DNA of 64,000 bases from Asterias amurensis (taxonomy: Eukaryota > Echinodermata > Asteroidea > Forcipulatida > Asteriidae): positions 17,008,012-17,072,011 of the forward strand of contig NC_092665.1 of the NCBI RefSeq assembly GCF_032118995.1, given 5' to 3'. The notes beneath the pieces are model-generated. The model was not told the DNA's origin, made no database searches, and saw only the letters and a program-made list of their open reading frames with translations. Positions 1 to 12,430 of this stretch are shown one piece after another (position 1 is the stretch's first letter; every line of letters starts with the position of its first letter). The position numbers and the translations under genes were made by a program.

Positions 1-3000
1 CACCGAACATATTATTGATAACAAAGCCATTACATACTTGTGTTAGAGTTTGTGAGTGATATTTTGATTGAAAAGTCAAAGAGTTCGAAGTGCAGGGCGG
101 CATTTTTGTATTGGGGCATCGAGCCGCAGCAGGCACCGATCGGTTGCTAGGATAAAGTCACCTCGTTGTTTGGGACTCGCCATGATATGTTTCATTGCAT
201 ACGAAGGGGACGAATCTGCAATGAACGTGGACTAGCTGTTGTATGAATGAGTTTGGAAGGACTTGTTATGGATTGATCAGTTTAAAGGTAAATATTGGCT
301 TTCATGTTTCGTGTAGACCTTTAAATAAATCGTAACATTTTGATGTAAACGTCGTCTGAGGTTCTTGGTACAGGCAACTCCCATGTTCGAACTGTTGTCA
401 AGTTTCTAATTGGACCATTGTTTATGTAACATAATATTAGTTTGTCAATGTATCGTTTTAGGACAGACTGTTAATAGTTTAGGAGAGAAAATATTTGACT
501 ATGAAAAAAGTCTGAATAGTTTGATGGTCTAACTTGAAAGGTTTAGATTTGATGTGCTAAGCCGAAGGTTAAAAACAAAACCACCTATACACGGTGTTAC
601 TATTATTATTAAGATCTGAATCAGCTTTGTTGATAAATTCGATATCACACACAGGTTAAATAGACTCACTGGAAGATAAGACAGAAACACAATGTATTTG
701 TTTGTCCATGGGTCCTTAAAGTTAGGGTTGCTAGTTTATTTTTTAATTTTAACATAATACTTAGCCGTATTGGGGGGGGGGGGGCACAGAATCTCCTGCC
801 ACACCGAACCTAAGTGGAAAGTGTTGAGTTTTATGAACACAATTACGCAATTATGGCATTGTGAAGATTTGACAATTACCCAAGGAAAATGGGGTAAATT
901 CCTCCCTCTCTATGGAAAACTAGATTCTGAAGGACGGCTTCAAAACACCATTGGCTGTTTGCAAGTTTATAAAGTGTACCCCTTCTTGTTGCAAAGTAAA
1001 ACGAGACAACAACATTGTTTGGAATGACTTGTGATTCGATGCACTGTTCATCGTTGTATTAAGAATGACAAACATTCTACACTGCCTCAGTCGTATCTCA
1101 ATGACGTATGAATCGTTACTTTCTCAACTAATCTTTTCCAACTTTTAGGAATATTATCTCTGTCCATTTGTTTTCTTCAAAACTCCTTGCCGTTCATCAT
1201 GCCCACTCCCTTTCCTCCTACTTCCCTACCGTGTCCTTGAGGACTCCGCCCTCTTTGGCTCGGTTTCTTGAGGCTACTTTTTGTCAATCTTGCTTTCCAG
1301 AAAGAAAGGTTTTAGCCAAAATATCTTGTCTTGTGTATAATTTTTGGAATGATCTTCTGGCTATTTTTACCAAAACCAGAATATTTATACGGCAATGTTT
1401 TCTGCGGCAAGCAGCTAATAGTAATACGTATTGTCGTGTTTGGTGTGTAGGACCCCTACTTCAAATGTCAACAGGCGTTGAATAACAAGAGTCAGTATGT
1501 TGTCATTCATGGACCGAAAGACCAAACATAACAGCCTTAAATAAAATCAATATGACAACTTGTTCTTCTCTTCAACAAATAATGTTCAGACCTAGTTGAA
1601 TCTGTGTCAATACAAGAAGCAACAAAACCTAACTCATTTTCTTTGTGTGAATGGTCGATCTGTTCTGCATCCATATGTTAGTTCACACCAGGTGTTTGAG
1701 CGGAATTTAATAGCTCGGGAGATTTAATACCCTGTCAATTTGATGTCTATTTAGTTTAAATGATTTGTGAGGTATATATTTTATTCTTTCCTGTGTCTGT
1801 AATAAAAGGTACAAGGTAAATCGTGATCCCTAAACGAAGGTGTATGACCTCAAGATATGACGTCACGTAGCGCTTGCTGCATATGAACTCAAGACGCCAC
1901 AATAATTATTGCATGCCAGTAGAAAGTGCTTAATATAAATCCATTCATATCTACCACTCTCCTTATTGAATACTACGTATTAGGAAGGACAGAGTTTTGA
2001 AAATTACAATCAGAAGTAGGCCTAATTTGACTTCAATTATACGAATTTGAGTTTAAAGACACTCTTTTGGGAGTTCTTTGTTAAAGATGTATACACTACT
2101 TTGTAATGAGATAACATTTTTTTTTATTGTTGAAAGAAAAAAAAACTCTTTTGGTCGGAGTATAGAATCCGACCGTTTTAAATAGATTCTGAATAAGTTG
2201 ATAGGATGACGCCTATTCGATCAACGCGTTCCAAGTAGACCTAGATCTTTTACAAATAGATCTTGCTTCTAGCAACTAATGATTTTCTCCTCTCTTGCAA
2301 TTACAGAGTAGACTGTCTGTACAATTGCTTCTCATATTCAAAAGCTAAGTACACTCGTTATTAATTAACTATTTGCGCTTTGGTATTCCAGTGCCTGCAG
2401 GGCATAGCATTGATTCGTGTGGCTAGGATAGTCTGCTAGTAGCTGTGTGCTGTGGTCGCTTAGCACCAGGGGGGAGATCTGTGCGTCAGACGGGGAAAGT
2501 AGACATATTCACTGGTCAGTGTTTTCCAGCTCCACGCATGGGAAGGAATACCACGATGGGATGCTCTTCTGTTATTGTCTGCTAACTAAGGTGAGGTGAT
2601 TTCATGGTTGCTCTTTTGTATAGTATAGTCTGCTAATTAAAATAATTGTTCATGGTTAGGCTATAGTCTTTCCATAGGCTCCGTCTACTTTGAAGTGTCG
2701 CAAAGCAATTTCATTCATTTCATTCACGTTTTGCATGGCATAGTTTAATTTTCCCCCGAGGAATTAAAAGTTACATACCACTTGCAAATTACAATGGGAA
2801 AATTATAAACTAAATTAACTAATAGAGTAGAAAATAAAAATGTTGGCACAATGTGTTAATTTGGACAGACAGAAATAGGCCTAAAGGCACGTGTTCTCCG
2901 TTGAGATCTTGCTTGTCACAAAATGCTTGTCAGAAATTTAAAAAGATTGGTGACTTCATTAATCTTTAGAATAAATTTAAAATGTCACTGTCGACATATA

Positions 3001-6000
3001 TTGCTTTTTTTAAGTTTTGTGAAACCCTGTCCGACCATTCTGAGCAATGTTGATGTAATAAAATGAAAAACACAAATCTGAAAATTGCGTCTGAAGTCGC
3101 TTTTATGAATGTCCTTGTGAAGCGTACCCACGGCAAACGCCGTTGTCTCTCGTAATTTCTGTAGAGAAATAAAATGAAATTTATCTATAAGACAACCCAC
3201 ATCAGTTGTATAACTGATATCAAATAATAAACCACAATATGTAACTAGTAACAATGACACTTTGCTCCTAATTATTCTGATTACCATGATCCTTTCCACA
3301 CAGAGTTCTAATAAATTGCTATTTGTCTACAGTCAACATTATCTCAAACATGACCAAGATGTGTCAACAAAAGTAACCGATGAATTGTTTAATTATATTC
3401 TGACCGTGTCATGAATTCTTTAATATAGGTAAACTCTGTTGTTTTATCTACAAACACATTTTACTGTTTGAAATCGATTCGTCATCCTGGACTTGATACG
3501 TATATACATCTGTTTGAAGTTTTTTTTTAGTTTTTTTTTACGACCCAGTCCTGTCTGCTTAAAATAATGACAAACCGTGTACAGATTTTTCTTTTTATAA
3601 ACCGTCGTACTATTCCTGAGATTTATTTTCGATATAATTAGTTTCCTGACAAACGGTGGAAGAGAGTTTATGATTGAACTTGCTTAAAGTCCCTGACAAT
3701 ACAAACATGTTTCGCAACTTCGGTGGTAAGATTATATAAGTTTACTAATAACTGACTGTCACTTTTATCAAAGTTGAGTTATAAGTGTTTTTATGACATT
3801 GCAAGTTTCTTGTTGATCTTATGTTTCTTTTAATAATCTAAACAATAAACTGTAAATTAGTAATAAGCAGTCTTTTGATTGTAAAATATTTCCTTTTTTT
3901 CTGATTAATTTACCTATCTCTACCCCTCCCAAAATGCAACAGGATTACTATTCATATCCTCTGTATGCGTACTTGCTACTTGACTACACAATACACGGTT
4001 ATCGAGTAGCATTGAACTTTGGTCTAAAGTATTCAACCCATTTTACTAGTTCTGCTTTTCATTTTCATTCCTGGCTCAATATTACTGCCACCTATACAAG
4101 CATGCAACCGATTGTTGCTAGGAAACACATTAAAAACAAATCGTTAATAAAACTAGCCTCGAAGAAAAACAAATGAACAAATTTATCGCATTGCTGAGTT
4201 TGCAAATAAATTTTAAACACGAACTGCGAAGACATGTGAGTTACGTATAGGATAGATTGTATCGATTTGTTCAACACAGATTGAAACTTCTGATCTTATA
4301 ATTTGATATAGACACTTCAATGTTAGGGTTGATCAGGATCAAATTGATTGCTCACAGCTTGGCAGTTTGACCCGTCAGTTGCAGCAGTGTTGTAGTGGAC
4401 TCTGAGGTCAGGTCAATTTGGATTCCGTCTTAACGCTGAAGAAGTTGAACGAAGTTTTCGGTCGGATTGTAATTTGTCCCGGATCGTGGAATGGAATTAT
4501 GGACTCTGGAAGAGTTTTTGGTCAGAGAAGTTGATTGTTTTAGGTTGGATTTAAATTAAAGACACTTGTTATTTTGTGCAGATTCGATATACTTTAAAAG
4601 TGAAGGAGACGGCAAGTAATTATTATTCCAGACAGAGCCTTCTTGTTATTCTTCCTCAATTGTTGACAGGCTGGGTGTCAACAGTTTGACATGATATATT
4701 GTGTGATGTAATTCAACGAGTTTACTGTGTAAACACCATTGCGCTTGTCAGTTTAATATTATTCGAGGTAACTTATTACTTGTAGCATATTAAATGGTTT
4801 TTTTGGTGCAATTAAGATTATGATTGGTGAAATACAAACTAAACCGTTTGTTTTCATTTTGATTGAAGCTGTTGAGGAAATGAAATGTGAAGAAGACATT
4901 AACGGTGACAACTTGATCCGAATGATTTCGATCTGTCGTCCTCGTCTATGAGTTTGATCGCTTTGGCACTCCGTAGATTTGTAGATTCTTGGTGATTGGC
5001 CCGTCCTGCCTCTGGGGTTCACTGTTTGATCTCAGACTCTCTCGATGGGTTACCGGGTAGTAGTCTGTGTTCATTGTTGCTTTCAGTCAGGTTGGGAGGA
5101 CGAGGCTCCGTGTGATTCAGCTGCTGGGAAAAATTTGACGGATTTTTCTGAGGATTTTGCCTATTTTGTTTGTATTTATTTGTAAGAAGGGAGTAATTAA
5201 GATGACACTGGTAACGAGTTTTGGTGAGTAATTTATTTGAAGTGTTTTTTGTCTTGTCTCAATCACGGAGGTAGACATTTTTACCCCCATGTATCAATTT
5301 CCTTATACCGAAAGTGTTCGGTCTTGTTTACCGAAATGTGTCAACGAGTAAAATAAGTGGATTTGGATGATAGGTCCTTGGTCGTACTTAGCCTACAGGA
5401 CATAGATCGTCTGTAATGTGTTACCGGTGCTCTGGACTCATACACTCACTGTTGGTGAAGCGTTTTTTTTCTCATTAATGTGGTGAAATTTTGAATGTGT
5501 TGTGTGTTACAAACAGACCCACAAACCCTTTAAAACTGCATATAATCTGGTCCACCCTTGTATGCCGTTGCGTTGTTACGTTACGTTTTACTTGGGATAT
5601 TTGGTTGTAAATTTTGCACTTATTTTGCCAACAACCGTATAATGGTCCCCTTTCCAACGTGAATGCCGACATTATTGGAAACTTTTGCATCCCCTAAACA
5701 GACAGTGTTGGAAGTTGAAGTATTTGTACTTATTTATTGTGTAAATAAATCATTTGGTATTATTGGTTGCTATGGATACGGTATAGTGCTGCCCGTAAAT
5801 AAGCCTGTAATAAATCATAATCATGACCCTTGACCTTACGGTTGACGTGCCTCCCAAATGGCTGACATTCCATAGATAGTGGTTCACCATAAAACGGTTC
5901 AGGCCTCCTCCCGCAGGGGTTCGGCAGGGTTACTCGGCCTTGGCATCCCTCAATGCAACTTCTTGGAGACGCTAAGTGCGGAACTTTAAACACTCAGTTT

Positions 6001-6535
6001 GTATCTTAAAGGAAGCATGAAAAGTTTAGTATAAATACGCTAAAAGCTGCCAATGCAGTTCTTGTTCGACCTGGATGACAACATTAAAGGCTTTATTAGA
6101 GCATAGAGTATTAGAGCATAGAGTAATCCTTACTCTATGATTAGAGCATAGAGCAATGCTCTATGATTAGAGGAAATCTCTGTTCTTATTAGTGTATACA
6201 TTTCCAGTGCTTATGATTCAACGCTACAATGCGGCTAGTCTATGTGTTAACCATCGGAGATAATAAATGTAGACAACATTCGGCAGTAGTAACCTCCAGG
6301 GCAAATTGGCTACTGTGTATGGAACGCGGCTGGGGCAAAACTAGTCTGTTATAATTATACAAGTTGTTAAAGCTATTTATAGGCACACAGCGTGTTCGCT
6401 ATTCAACCATCCTTCATGATCACCCATTTTAAAGAAACAAATGAAAACAATCATAAAACAGAATGCAATAAAAACAACAACAACTTAAAATAATAGTATT
6501 TATATAGCTAATAATGTTTGTTTTGTGCATTACAG
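1..6535. other. Non-coding left flank, no gene supported
   Basis: I see no exon with convincing coding potential here. ORFs are short, compositionally AT-biased and unsupported by paired splice sites or recognisable motifs. The stretch ends at a clear splice acceptor (AG at 6534-6535) in front of the exon coding for the unrecognised 486-residue protein, so at least one 5' untranslated exon of that gene probably lies in or beyond this region. One candidate donor, GTGAGT at 5224, follows a GT-rich segment. A 13-base G run lies at 772-784. A palindromic CRE, TGACGTCA, is at 1858-1865. Confidence 0.5.
6096..6173. repeat. Cluster of TTAGAGCATAGAG repeats forming two hairpins
   Basis: The motif TTAGAGCATAGAG occurs three times in direct orientation. 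Inverted copies (ACTCTATG, GCTCTATG) let the DNA or RNA fold as two adjacent small hairpins, for example CATAGAGTAATCC/TTACTCTATG and CATAGAGCAATGCTCTATG. It lies in the presumed 5' intron of the downstream gene. No function is assigned. Confidence 0.7.
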
Positions 6536-6548
6536 TTGCTGAGGATCG

Positions 6549-8009
6549 ATGGTCAAAGCAGATGATTGTGAACTTGGGCTCGCCATGACAAGTGAAGGTG
6601 TACAGACGATTTTATCTGGAGACACGATGGTAAAGGCCGTCAACCGTAAACCAAGAACCTTCCAGACTCCTGGGGAAAAGATCTACAGTCTGGAAGAACA
6701 TGATACACGCCTACGGGAACGTCTACTACTGGTAAACCGCTTTGAAGACGCTCGGTTAGAGCGCCTCCAGCGGCAAATCACGTCCAATGAACGCGCTAAT
6801 ATCGGGCGGATTTTACGGAGGAAAGACCAGACTAGACTGACGCTCATTAACATTGCCTGTACGAAGCGCAAACTCCAAACTAATGTCGGATCTTTCGAAA
6901 GGCGACTGAAGAATGGGACCAACTCGCCGATTTTCTCCGTAGAGCTAGACCGCGTTCGGAGACGTGAGCAAGAACTCTCTAGTTTACGTCTGAAACTGCA
7001 AGCTCCAAACTCACAGTTTCTAGCTGCGCATGTGCGTGACGAATTGAGAAACATTGAGTCTAGACTGGATGCGAATCCAAGCCGTCTTACAAATTCAACA
7101 AATCCATCTTCTGTTGCAGGAAGTTATACTCACGTTAAATTGACGAATGATAAAGACACTGAAACGAGTCTAATCACGACGGGCAACAGTGAAAAGATGA
7201 CAACTGACAATTTAAAGGAACTTGTTGACGAAGTGCACACTAAAATGAGCCAAACGAATATTTCTACACCACCAGGAAAAATAACCCCAGTTCCTGAAGG
7301 ACAAGAAATAAATTTTCCTGTGACGCAGCCAGCTTCAGAACAGAACAAAATGCCGGATGATCAACTCAAAAGTTCATTTGCCCTTTCTGCCCCAAGTGTA
7401 GACAAGCCCTTAAATTTAAAGCTTGAAGACATACCAGAAAAGCCTGAAGATATTCCTGAAAATAAAGTTGTGTCTGTTGAGCTTCCCAAACAAGAATTAC
7501 CGCCATTACGGGTAACGCGGAATAAGAAACAGAAATATCTGTCCCTCATGCAGCAGAAACTGTTTAGGACCTCTATTAATGAGCGTGATCAGGAGATCAG
7601 CCATAGCGCCCTCAAACGGGAGAGGCACGCTTTGCAGCGAATGGCAGAACTTAAAGTTAAAACGCGGGAGGATATTCAAGGACGACGAACTGCTGATTCT
7701 GACGATTCATTAGGAAGTATCAAGCAGCAGGAGGCAGTGACCAGACTGAAAACAAGTCAAAAAGGTCAATCACAGCTTCCGAGTGTTCGTAGGGAGGAGC
7801 ACGAGAAGAGAACAAAACTTCGCGATTTCTCGCGAGCACAGACACTAAGGAAGAGACCGTCAGGTAAACGACGGGTTACCGACTCCTCTACTGCAGCTGT
7901 GGGTGTGAAGCTGCCACCGTTACGAATTGATAACAGTATATTGAAGGAGTTAAAAGAATCTCGGCTGAGGCACCGGCACCAGTCTAAAAAACTGCCCAAA
8001 TTACCGTGA
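6549..8009 (+). CDS. Unrecognised basic coiled-coil-like protein, 486 aa, one coding exon
   Basis: I do not recognise this protein. The frame is open for 486 codons, far longer than chance in this composition. A splice acceptor (TTTTGTGCATTACAG) ends at 6535, and an in-frame TGA at 6540-6542 precedes the ATG at 6549, so the start is the first possible one in this exon; a 5' untranslated exon must lie upstream. Residues about 45-170 are rich in Arg, Leu, Glu and Gln with heptad-like spacing, suggesting a helical or coiled-coil segment. Residues about 170-310 are low-complexity, rich in Ser, Thr, Pro and Lys. The C-terminal third is very basic. The short motif LPPLR occurs twice (about residues 317 and 454), each after a charged helix, and the protein ends in KKLPKLP. 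There is no signal peptide or membrane segment. A cytoskeletal, ciliary or nuclear scaffold role would be guesswork. Confidence 0.8.
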   Translation: MVKADDCELGLAMTSEGVQTILSGDTMVKAVNRKPRTFQTPGEKIYSLEEHDTRLRERLLLVNRFEDARLERLQRQITSNERANIGRILRRKDQTRLTLINIACTKRKLQTNVGSFERRLKNGTNSPIFSVELDRVRRREQELSSLRLKLQAPNSQFLAAHVRDELRNIESRLDANPSRLTNSTNPSSVAGSYTHVKLTNDKDTETSLITTGNSEKMTTDNLKELVDEVHTKMSQTNISTPPGKITPVPEGQEINFPVTQPASEQNKMPDDQLKSSFALSAPSVDKPLNLKLEDIPEKPEDIPENKVVSVELPKQELPPLRVTRNKKQKYLSLMQQKLFRTSINERDQEISHSALKRERHALQRMAELKVKTREDIQGRRTADSDDSLGSIKQQEAVTRLKTSQKGQSQLPSVRREEHEKRTKLRDFSRAQTLRKRPSGKRRVTDSSTAAVGVKLPPLRIDNSILKELKESRLRHRHQSKKLPKLP

Positions 8010-8032
8010 GCCCTGATGGATAAGTCACCATA

Positions 8033-8038
8033 AATAAA
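8033..8038 (+). terminator. Candidate polyadenylation signal AATAAA
   Basis: AATAAA lies 24 bases after the stop codon of the 486-residue protein. This would give a very short 3' untranslated region. A second AATAAA is at about 8529, which would give a more usual length. Which one is used cannot be told from sequence. Confidence 0.35.
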
Positions 8039-11000
8039 TTGTTTGTAACGATCGTGAGCGACTGCAACTAAAGAGCTAATTCGAAATATATAATAATGAA
8101 TATACTCTCTGTTGACTTAATAATCATATTTGATCCGTTTAATAATTTTTGTATGAGTATTTTTGCTATAGAAAAAGGTTTAACTGGCATCGGTCTCTAA
8201 CTAAACGACTTTTTTTTTAATTCATTTAATTTAACTGTGTATTTGTTTTAATGTGTCATATAATATTAATGTCAGAACTATCGCCTTATCAATCCGTCCA
8301 CAATGTGACCCTAAACCCGCCACAGAATAAGAGGAAAATAATCCCAATTTTTAAGTCCAATTGGAAAATAAATTTCAAGTGATGCACAAGATGAGTTTTG
8401 GATTGTTTGTTGTCATCCCACGATATTCTTTGACCTCTGTATTGCAATGCTTTTATTAGTGGGTTCGTGAATCGCATACTATACGAATAGTAGATGTATG
8501 TATGCATGTATCATTGTACACAGCTATTAATAAAACTTTCCTGTATTTATTCGAGTTTTGGATTCAAATGGGAATTAATTCATAGCGGTTCCTTGCCTTC
8601 AAACTATTGACGTCACCGGGTAGCTGTCACTGCAGCTGTGAATCGTAAACAGCGCCCTTTCATCGCACAATAACTCAAGCATGATCAACGAAACATGAAA
8701 CTCGAAGCATTCAAAGGGTTGTATTTCCTATTCATACTTTGTCCATAATGTTGATAATCTAAATATAGCACGTCATACAATGATTGAACAATTCAGCTTT
8801 GTGCGTTTGTGTTTGGTCTGGGTGTAGTGGCCCGTAAAATTAAAGGTTTCAGTTCCAAAGCATCTACAAAGCTACGGATCGTTTGAATTGACCGAATGAG
8901 ACATGCATGTTGCAATTTGTATTACGAAAGTGATTTCACTCTTTTTATGTGTGCATTATAAATCAGCGCATCAGTGCTTTAATTGACACATACTCGACCA
9001 CTTTTTAACATTATTATTGGGGGGGGGGGGGAGTCCCGTACGCACTTACAGGAGCCACCCAAAAAGCGACGCGTAAAACAAAAATGCAGCATACTGGTGT
9101 GTCGATTGAGAAAACAACACGAAAGTTCCAATAACTTCTGCTTGCATTTTTCCTTTTTAGAAAATCAAGGCACTATATGTAAATATCTGCCAAGTCCGAT
9201 AACATTTATACACAAATGTTTGTCAGGTCCAAGACGATCTCGTTACACACTGACGGCTTGGGCCAACTTTGACTAAACATCAAAGTGTTATGCGTAGAAC
9301 TTTTGGCGGTAATTCCAGACACGGTTTTACTAACATGTTTGAAGCCAAACAAAGTGACATACTAAGTACAATTTTCCCCACATTAGTTTGTTTGGGTTTG
9401 TTTTCCCAAGGTTAGGCCATGACTAATCCCCTAATCAGTCCTTTACATTACTAAGTCTTCCGTAAACTACTCTTTTGTGAGTTCGGCCTCCTGCCGGGAC
9501 GACCCACCCGCAGGACCGTGACGCTCCCGGCCAATTAAACACAAAATAACAAAGAAATTGGAAAATGTAAAACTGCTAGATTATTATTTTTTCCCCTCTG
9601 AACCCCCCCCCAAAAAAAAAAAAAAAAATAATAATAATAATAATAACTCAATTAAGTTTTAAACGTGGATGGAGTCGACGGAACTTTGATTAAAATCCCT
9701 TAACATTTTTTTGCTGTATTCTCTACAGATTATTCCGAATCAGCTAAAACTGTCCAAGTAGACTTGTTTTGCATCTTTCTTGTTTGTTTGCCTGGCGTTG
9801 ACACGATTTTATGACTTGACCTTTAAGTAATAAGTTTAGATTGGCAACACATTTTAAAAAGATAATTAATATTTACAATTTTATAATTATCTTTTCCAAA
9901 GCAAAACTAAACGTCCTTGTAAGATAAACTTTAAACTCAGTTTTCATTTATATTGTTTGTTTGAAAGATTCTACGTTATTTTGTTGATGCATATACAAGG
10001 CTTATACATATTGATACTTCGTGTGGGCAAACGACTATATTATTTGCATAACAAAGCTCGCTTTGTCTGACTGGGGTTCGTCCCAGCAGGCTAGATGAAC
10101 AACACTACCAATCGATCGCAACCCTCTGCCATATCTCAAATACACCGTCAAATTAAAAATTTTGTTTCTCCTTTTCCTTTTTATTAGTTATAACTTGATA
10201 AACAAAACACTAATATTGGTATTTGTAAGAAATGGTATAAGAGAAAGAGGGGAGGGTGATAAGAAACGGGAGGGGTAATAAAATACAGGAGGCCTTAGAG
10301 CAAAACAAGACGACAGGGAAAAATATTTTTTATTTTTTGTATTGCGTGAAGGGTAAAGATAACCCGTGCACTGTGCTGCAATTATTCCTCCATTAATTGT
10401 TATCACTAAACGTAGAACACGTCGAATATTATGTATGCGACAAAAACTATGAATGAAAATCCAGTTTCCCTTTTAACAAAACTGTTGTTCTCAGTAGTTG
10501 AACAGTCTATTTTATGTTAGCCTTTATGAAACATAAATGGGTGTCAGAATGTTGAGTTCGAGAACATGAGTGACTCATTAATAACAAAGAACCTTTCACA
10601 GTGTTGGCCTTTCGGAATGATTTAAACCACATTGTTGCTTTTCACCGAAAGAGAGATATTTATATTACTTGTGTTCCTGGATTATGAGCAGCCAATGGGG
10701 AACAAAGTGCGCTTACCCTCTGCGTAATGGGGCATTTAAATTACCCGGCTTATAAGAGAATATTCCAGTACGAAGTCAATACACCAACGAGTAGTACATG
10801 ACACAGTAGAGCGTGTACTGTATCGACCCCAGACACAGGTCCACCAGATCGCAGTCAATACCAAGGACGGTATACGGATAGCTACATCTTGACCGTCAGG
10901 GATACATTGCTCATGTACCACATTCTGGAGCAACTTCTGGACTAAAATATTTGAATTGTTGGCAATTATTCTGTAGAAAGCCTTATACTTTGCCATTGAC

Positions 11001-11696
11001 CGCAGAGCCAGCGAATCACATTGACTAGTTGACTGAAACACACCGGTTCAAGAGTCTGTTAAAGGTAAGTTTCTCATGCAGTAATGCTTTCCTCTGTCTC
11101 TCCACAACTAAATCATAAGTAATGAAACAACGATATCAATATATTTGACTACCTTAATCATACTATAATCCAGTATAGGCCAAGTCTACTAATTATGATT
11201 TGGAATAAGTTATATGAATCGTGACTTTTGACCTAGCAGGATATTGCTATTTAAAATAGCATTGTATTAAACCAAACATGACCTCTGATTCAAAATGGAT
11301 TGTCTTTGAAACGACGCATAAAGTCATGTGTCTAGATTTATACTATAGATGCTACTCATCATTCGCAAGGAAATCTAAAAACCAAGAAAATATATATTAT
11401 TACAAAACCAAATCGGTTGAATTTCTAATTTGTCAATTTTTTATATAAAATCAAATACCAGTGCACACTAAATATTAAGGCATGCTCGAAACTTTGTTAT
11501 CATTATGCTCGAAAGTATTCCATGAAATTTCACATTGTGCTCGAGGGAAGCTGTTTGTAAAAATGAACAATACATTGAGTTTGAAAGAATGCTGTTGTAG
11601 GAGGACTTGGGGCTAATGTGAAGGGCAGAGTGGTACGCGCTCTGGTATGCTATAGGCTATAAGAACATATCGATCGGTAATTGATTATTACATAAC

Positions 11697-11730
11697 AATC
11701 GTTAAGTCGTTGCAATCGTTAAGTCGTTGC
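11697..11730. repeat. 17-bp perfect tandem duplication
   Basis: Two exact adjacent copies of AATCGTTAAGTCGTTGC. It lies in the gene-poor spacer and has no evident function. Confidence 0.8.
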
Positions 11731-12414
11731 AAGAAAAGGTGGTTTTGAAACAACGCCTTTGTTTGGTGGTTTCTGAAATAGACGTTGAATCACCCTCCCT
11801 GTTTGAGAAAATGGACACTTCCACAGTGGTTTTTGGTATTCTGGCTGAACGCACCCAAACCAAAAGGTGTAAATGATGTTTGCCATAATTGTGGAATAGG
11901 ATGTTCCGTGGAATATTTCAAGTCTCTTGGTCCTTTTAAAATGATACCGTGCCATGTATTTTTGTTGAGAACGCAAACATTTCTTGTAAAATTATCCTTC
12001 AAAATGTGTTATCATGTTTTTCACGATACTCTTGATGCTACAAGACGTTCTTACGTTGCCATGCTCACTCAACAGTACATTACATTACGTCGCGACTATC
12101 CCCGTTAAAGGGTGTTTTATTTAACAAAATCGTCTTGTGCCAAGACTAATCAATTAACCATGCCATGGTTCAATTGTTTTAGACAACAACGGATTCAAAA
12201 GAAATGTTGATGAGATTTCAAGTATCAGTTTTCAGAACGACTGGCACCAGCACTAAATTAAGCGTATTAATTAACAATGCTTTATCTTATATATACCGAC
12301 ACGCTGTGTATTAAATGACTGTTCTTGATTTCCAGTGTGAATATATTCATATTATTTGTATTGTAAACCATCAGCGTATCAGACATAGAGTAAATAAAAC
12401 ACTCAGCACTCTTA

Positions 12415-12430
12415 TGACGTCATATATAAA
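12415..12430 (+). promoter_or_regulatory. CRE abutting a TATA-like box
   Basis: A perfect palindromic CREB/ATF site TGACGTCA (12415-12422) is followed at once by TATATAAA (12423-12430). This is the arrangement seen in compact inducible promoters, and would predict initiation near 12455-12460. No coding exon is recognisable directly downstream, so the product could be a 5' untranslated exon of the TRIM gene, a non-coding RNA, or nothing. Confidence 0.3.

Noticed and set aside
10065-10095. CTGGGGTTCGTCCCAG resembling a tRNA T-arm
   Set aside because: No acceptor stem, D-arm or anticodon arm of proper spacing could be placed upstream; at most a fragment of a tRNA-derived SINE.
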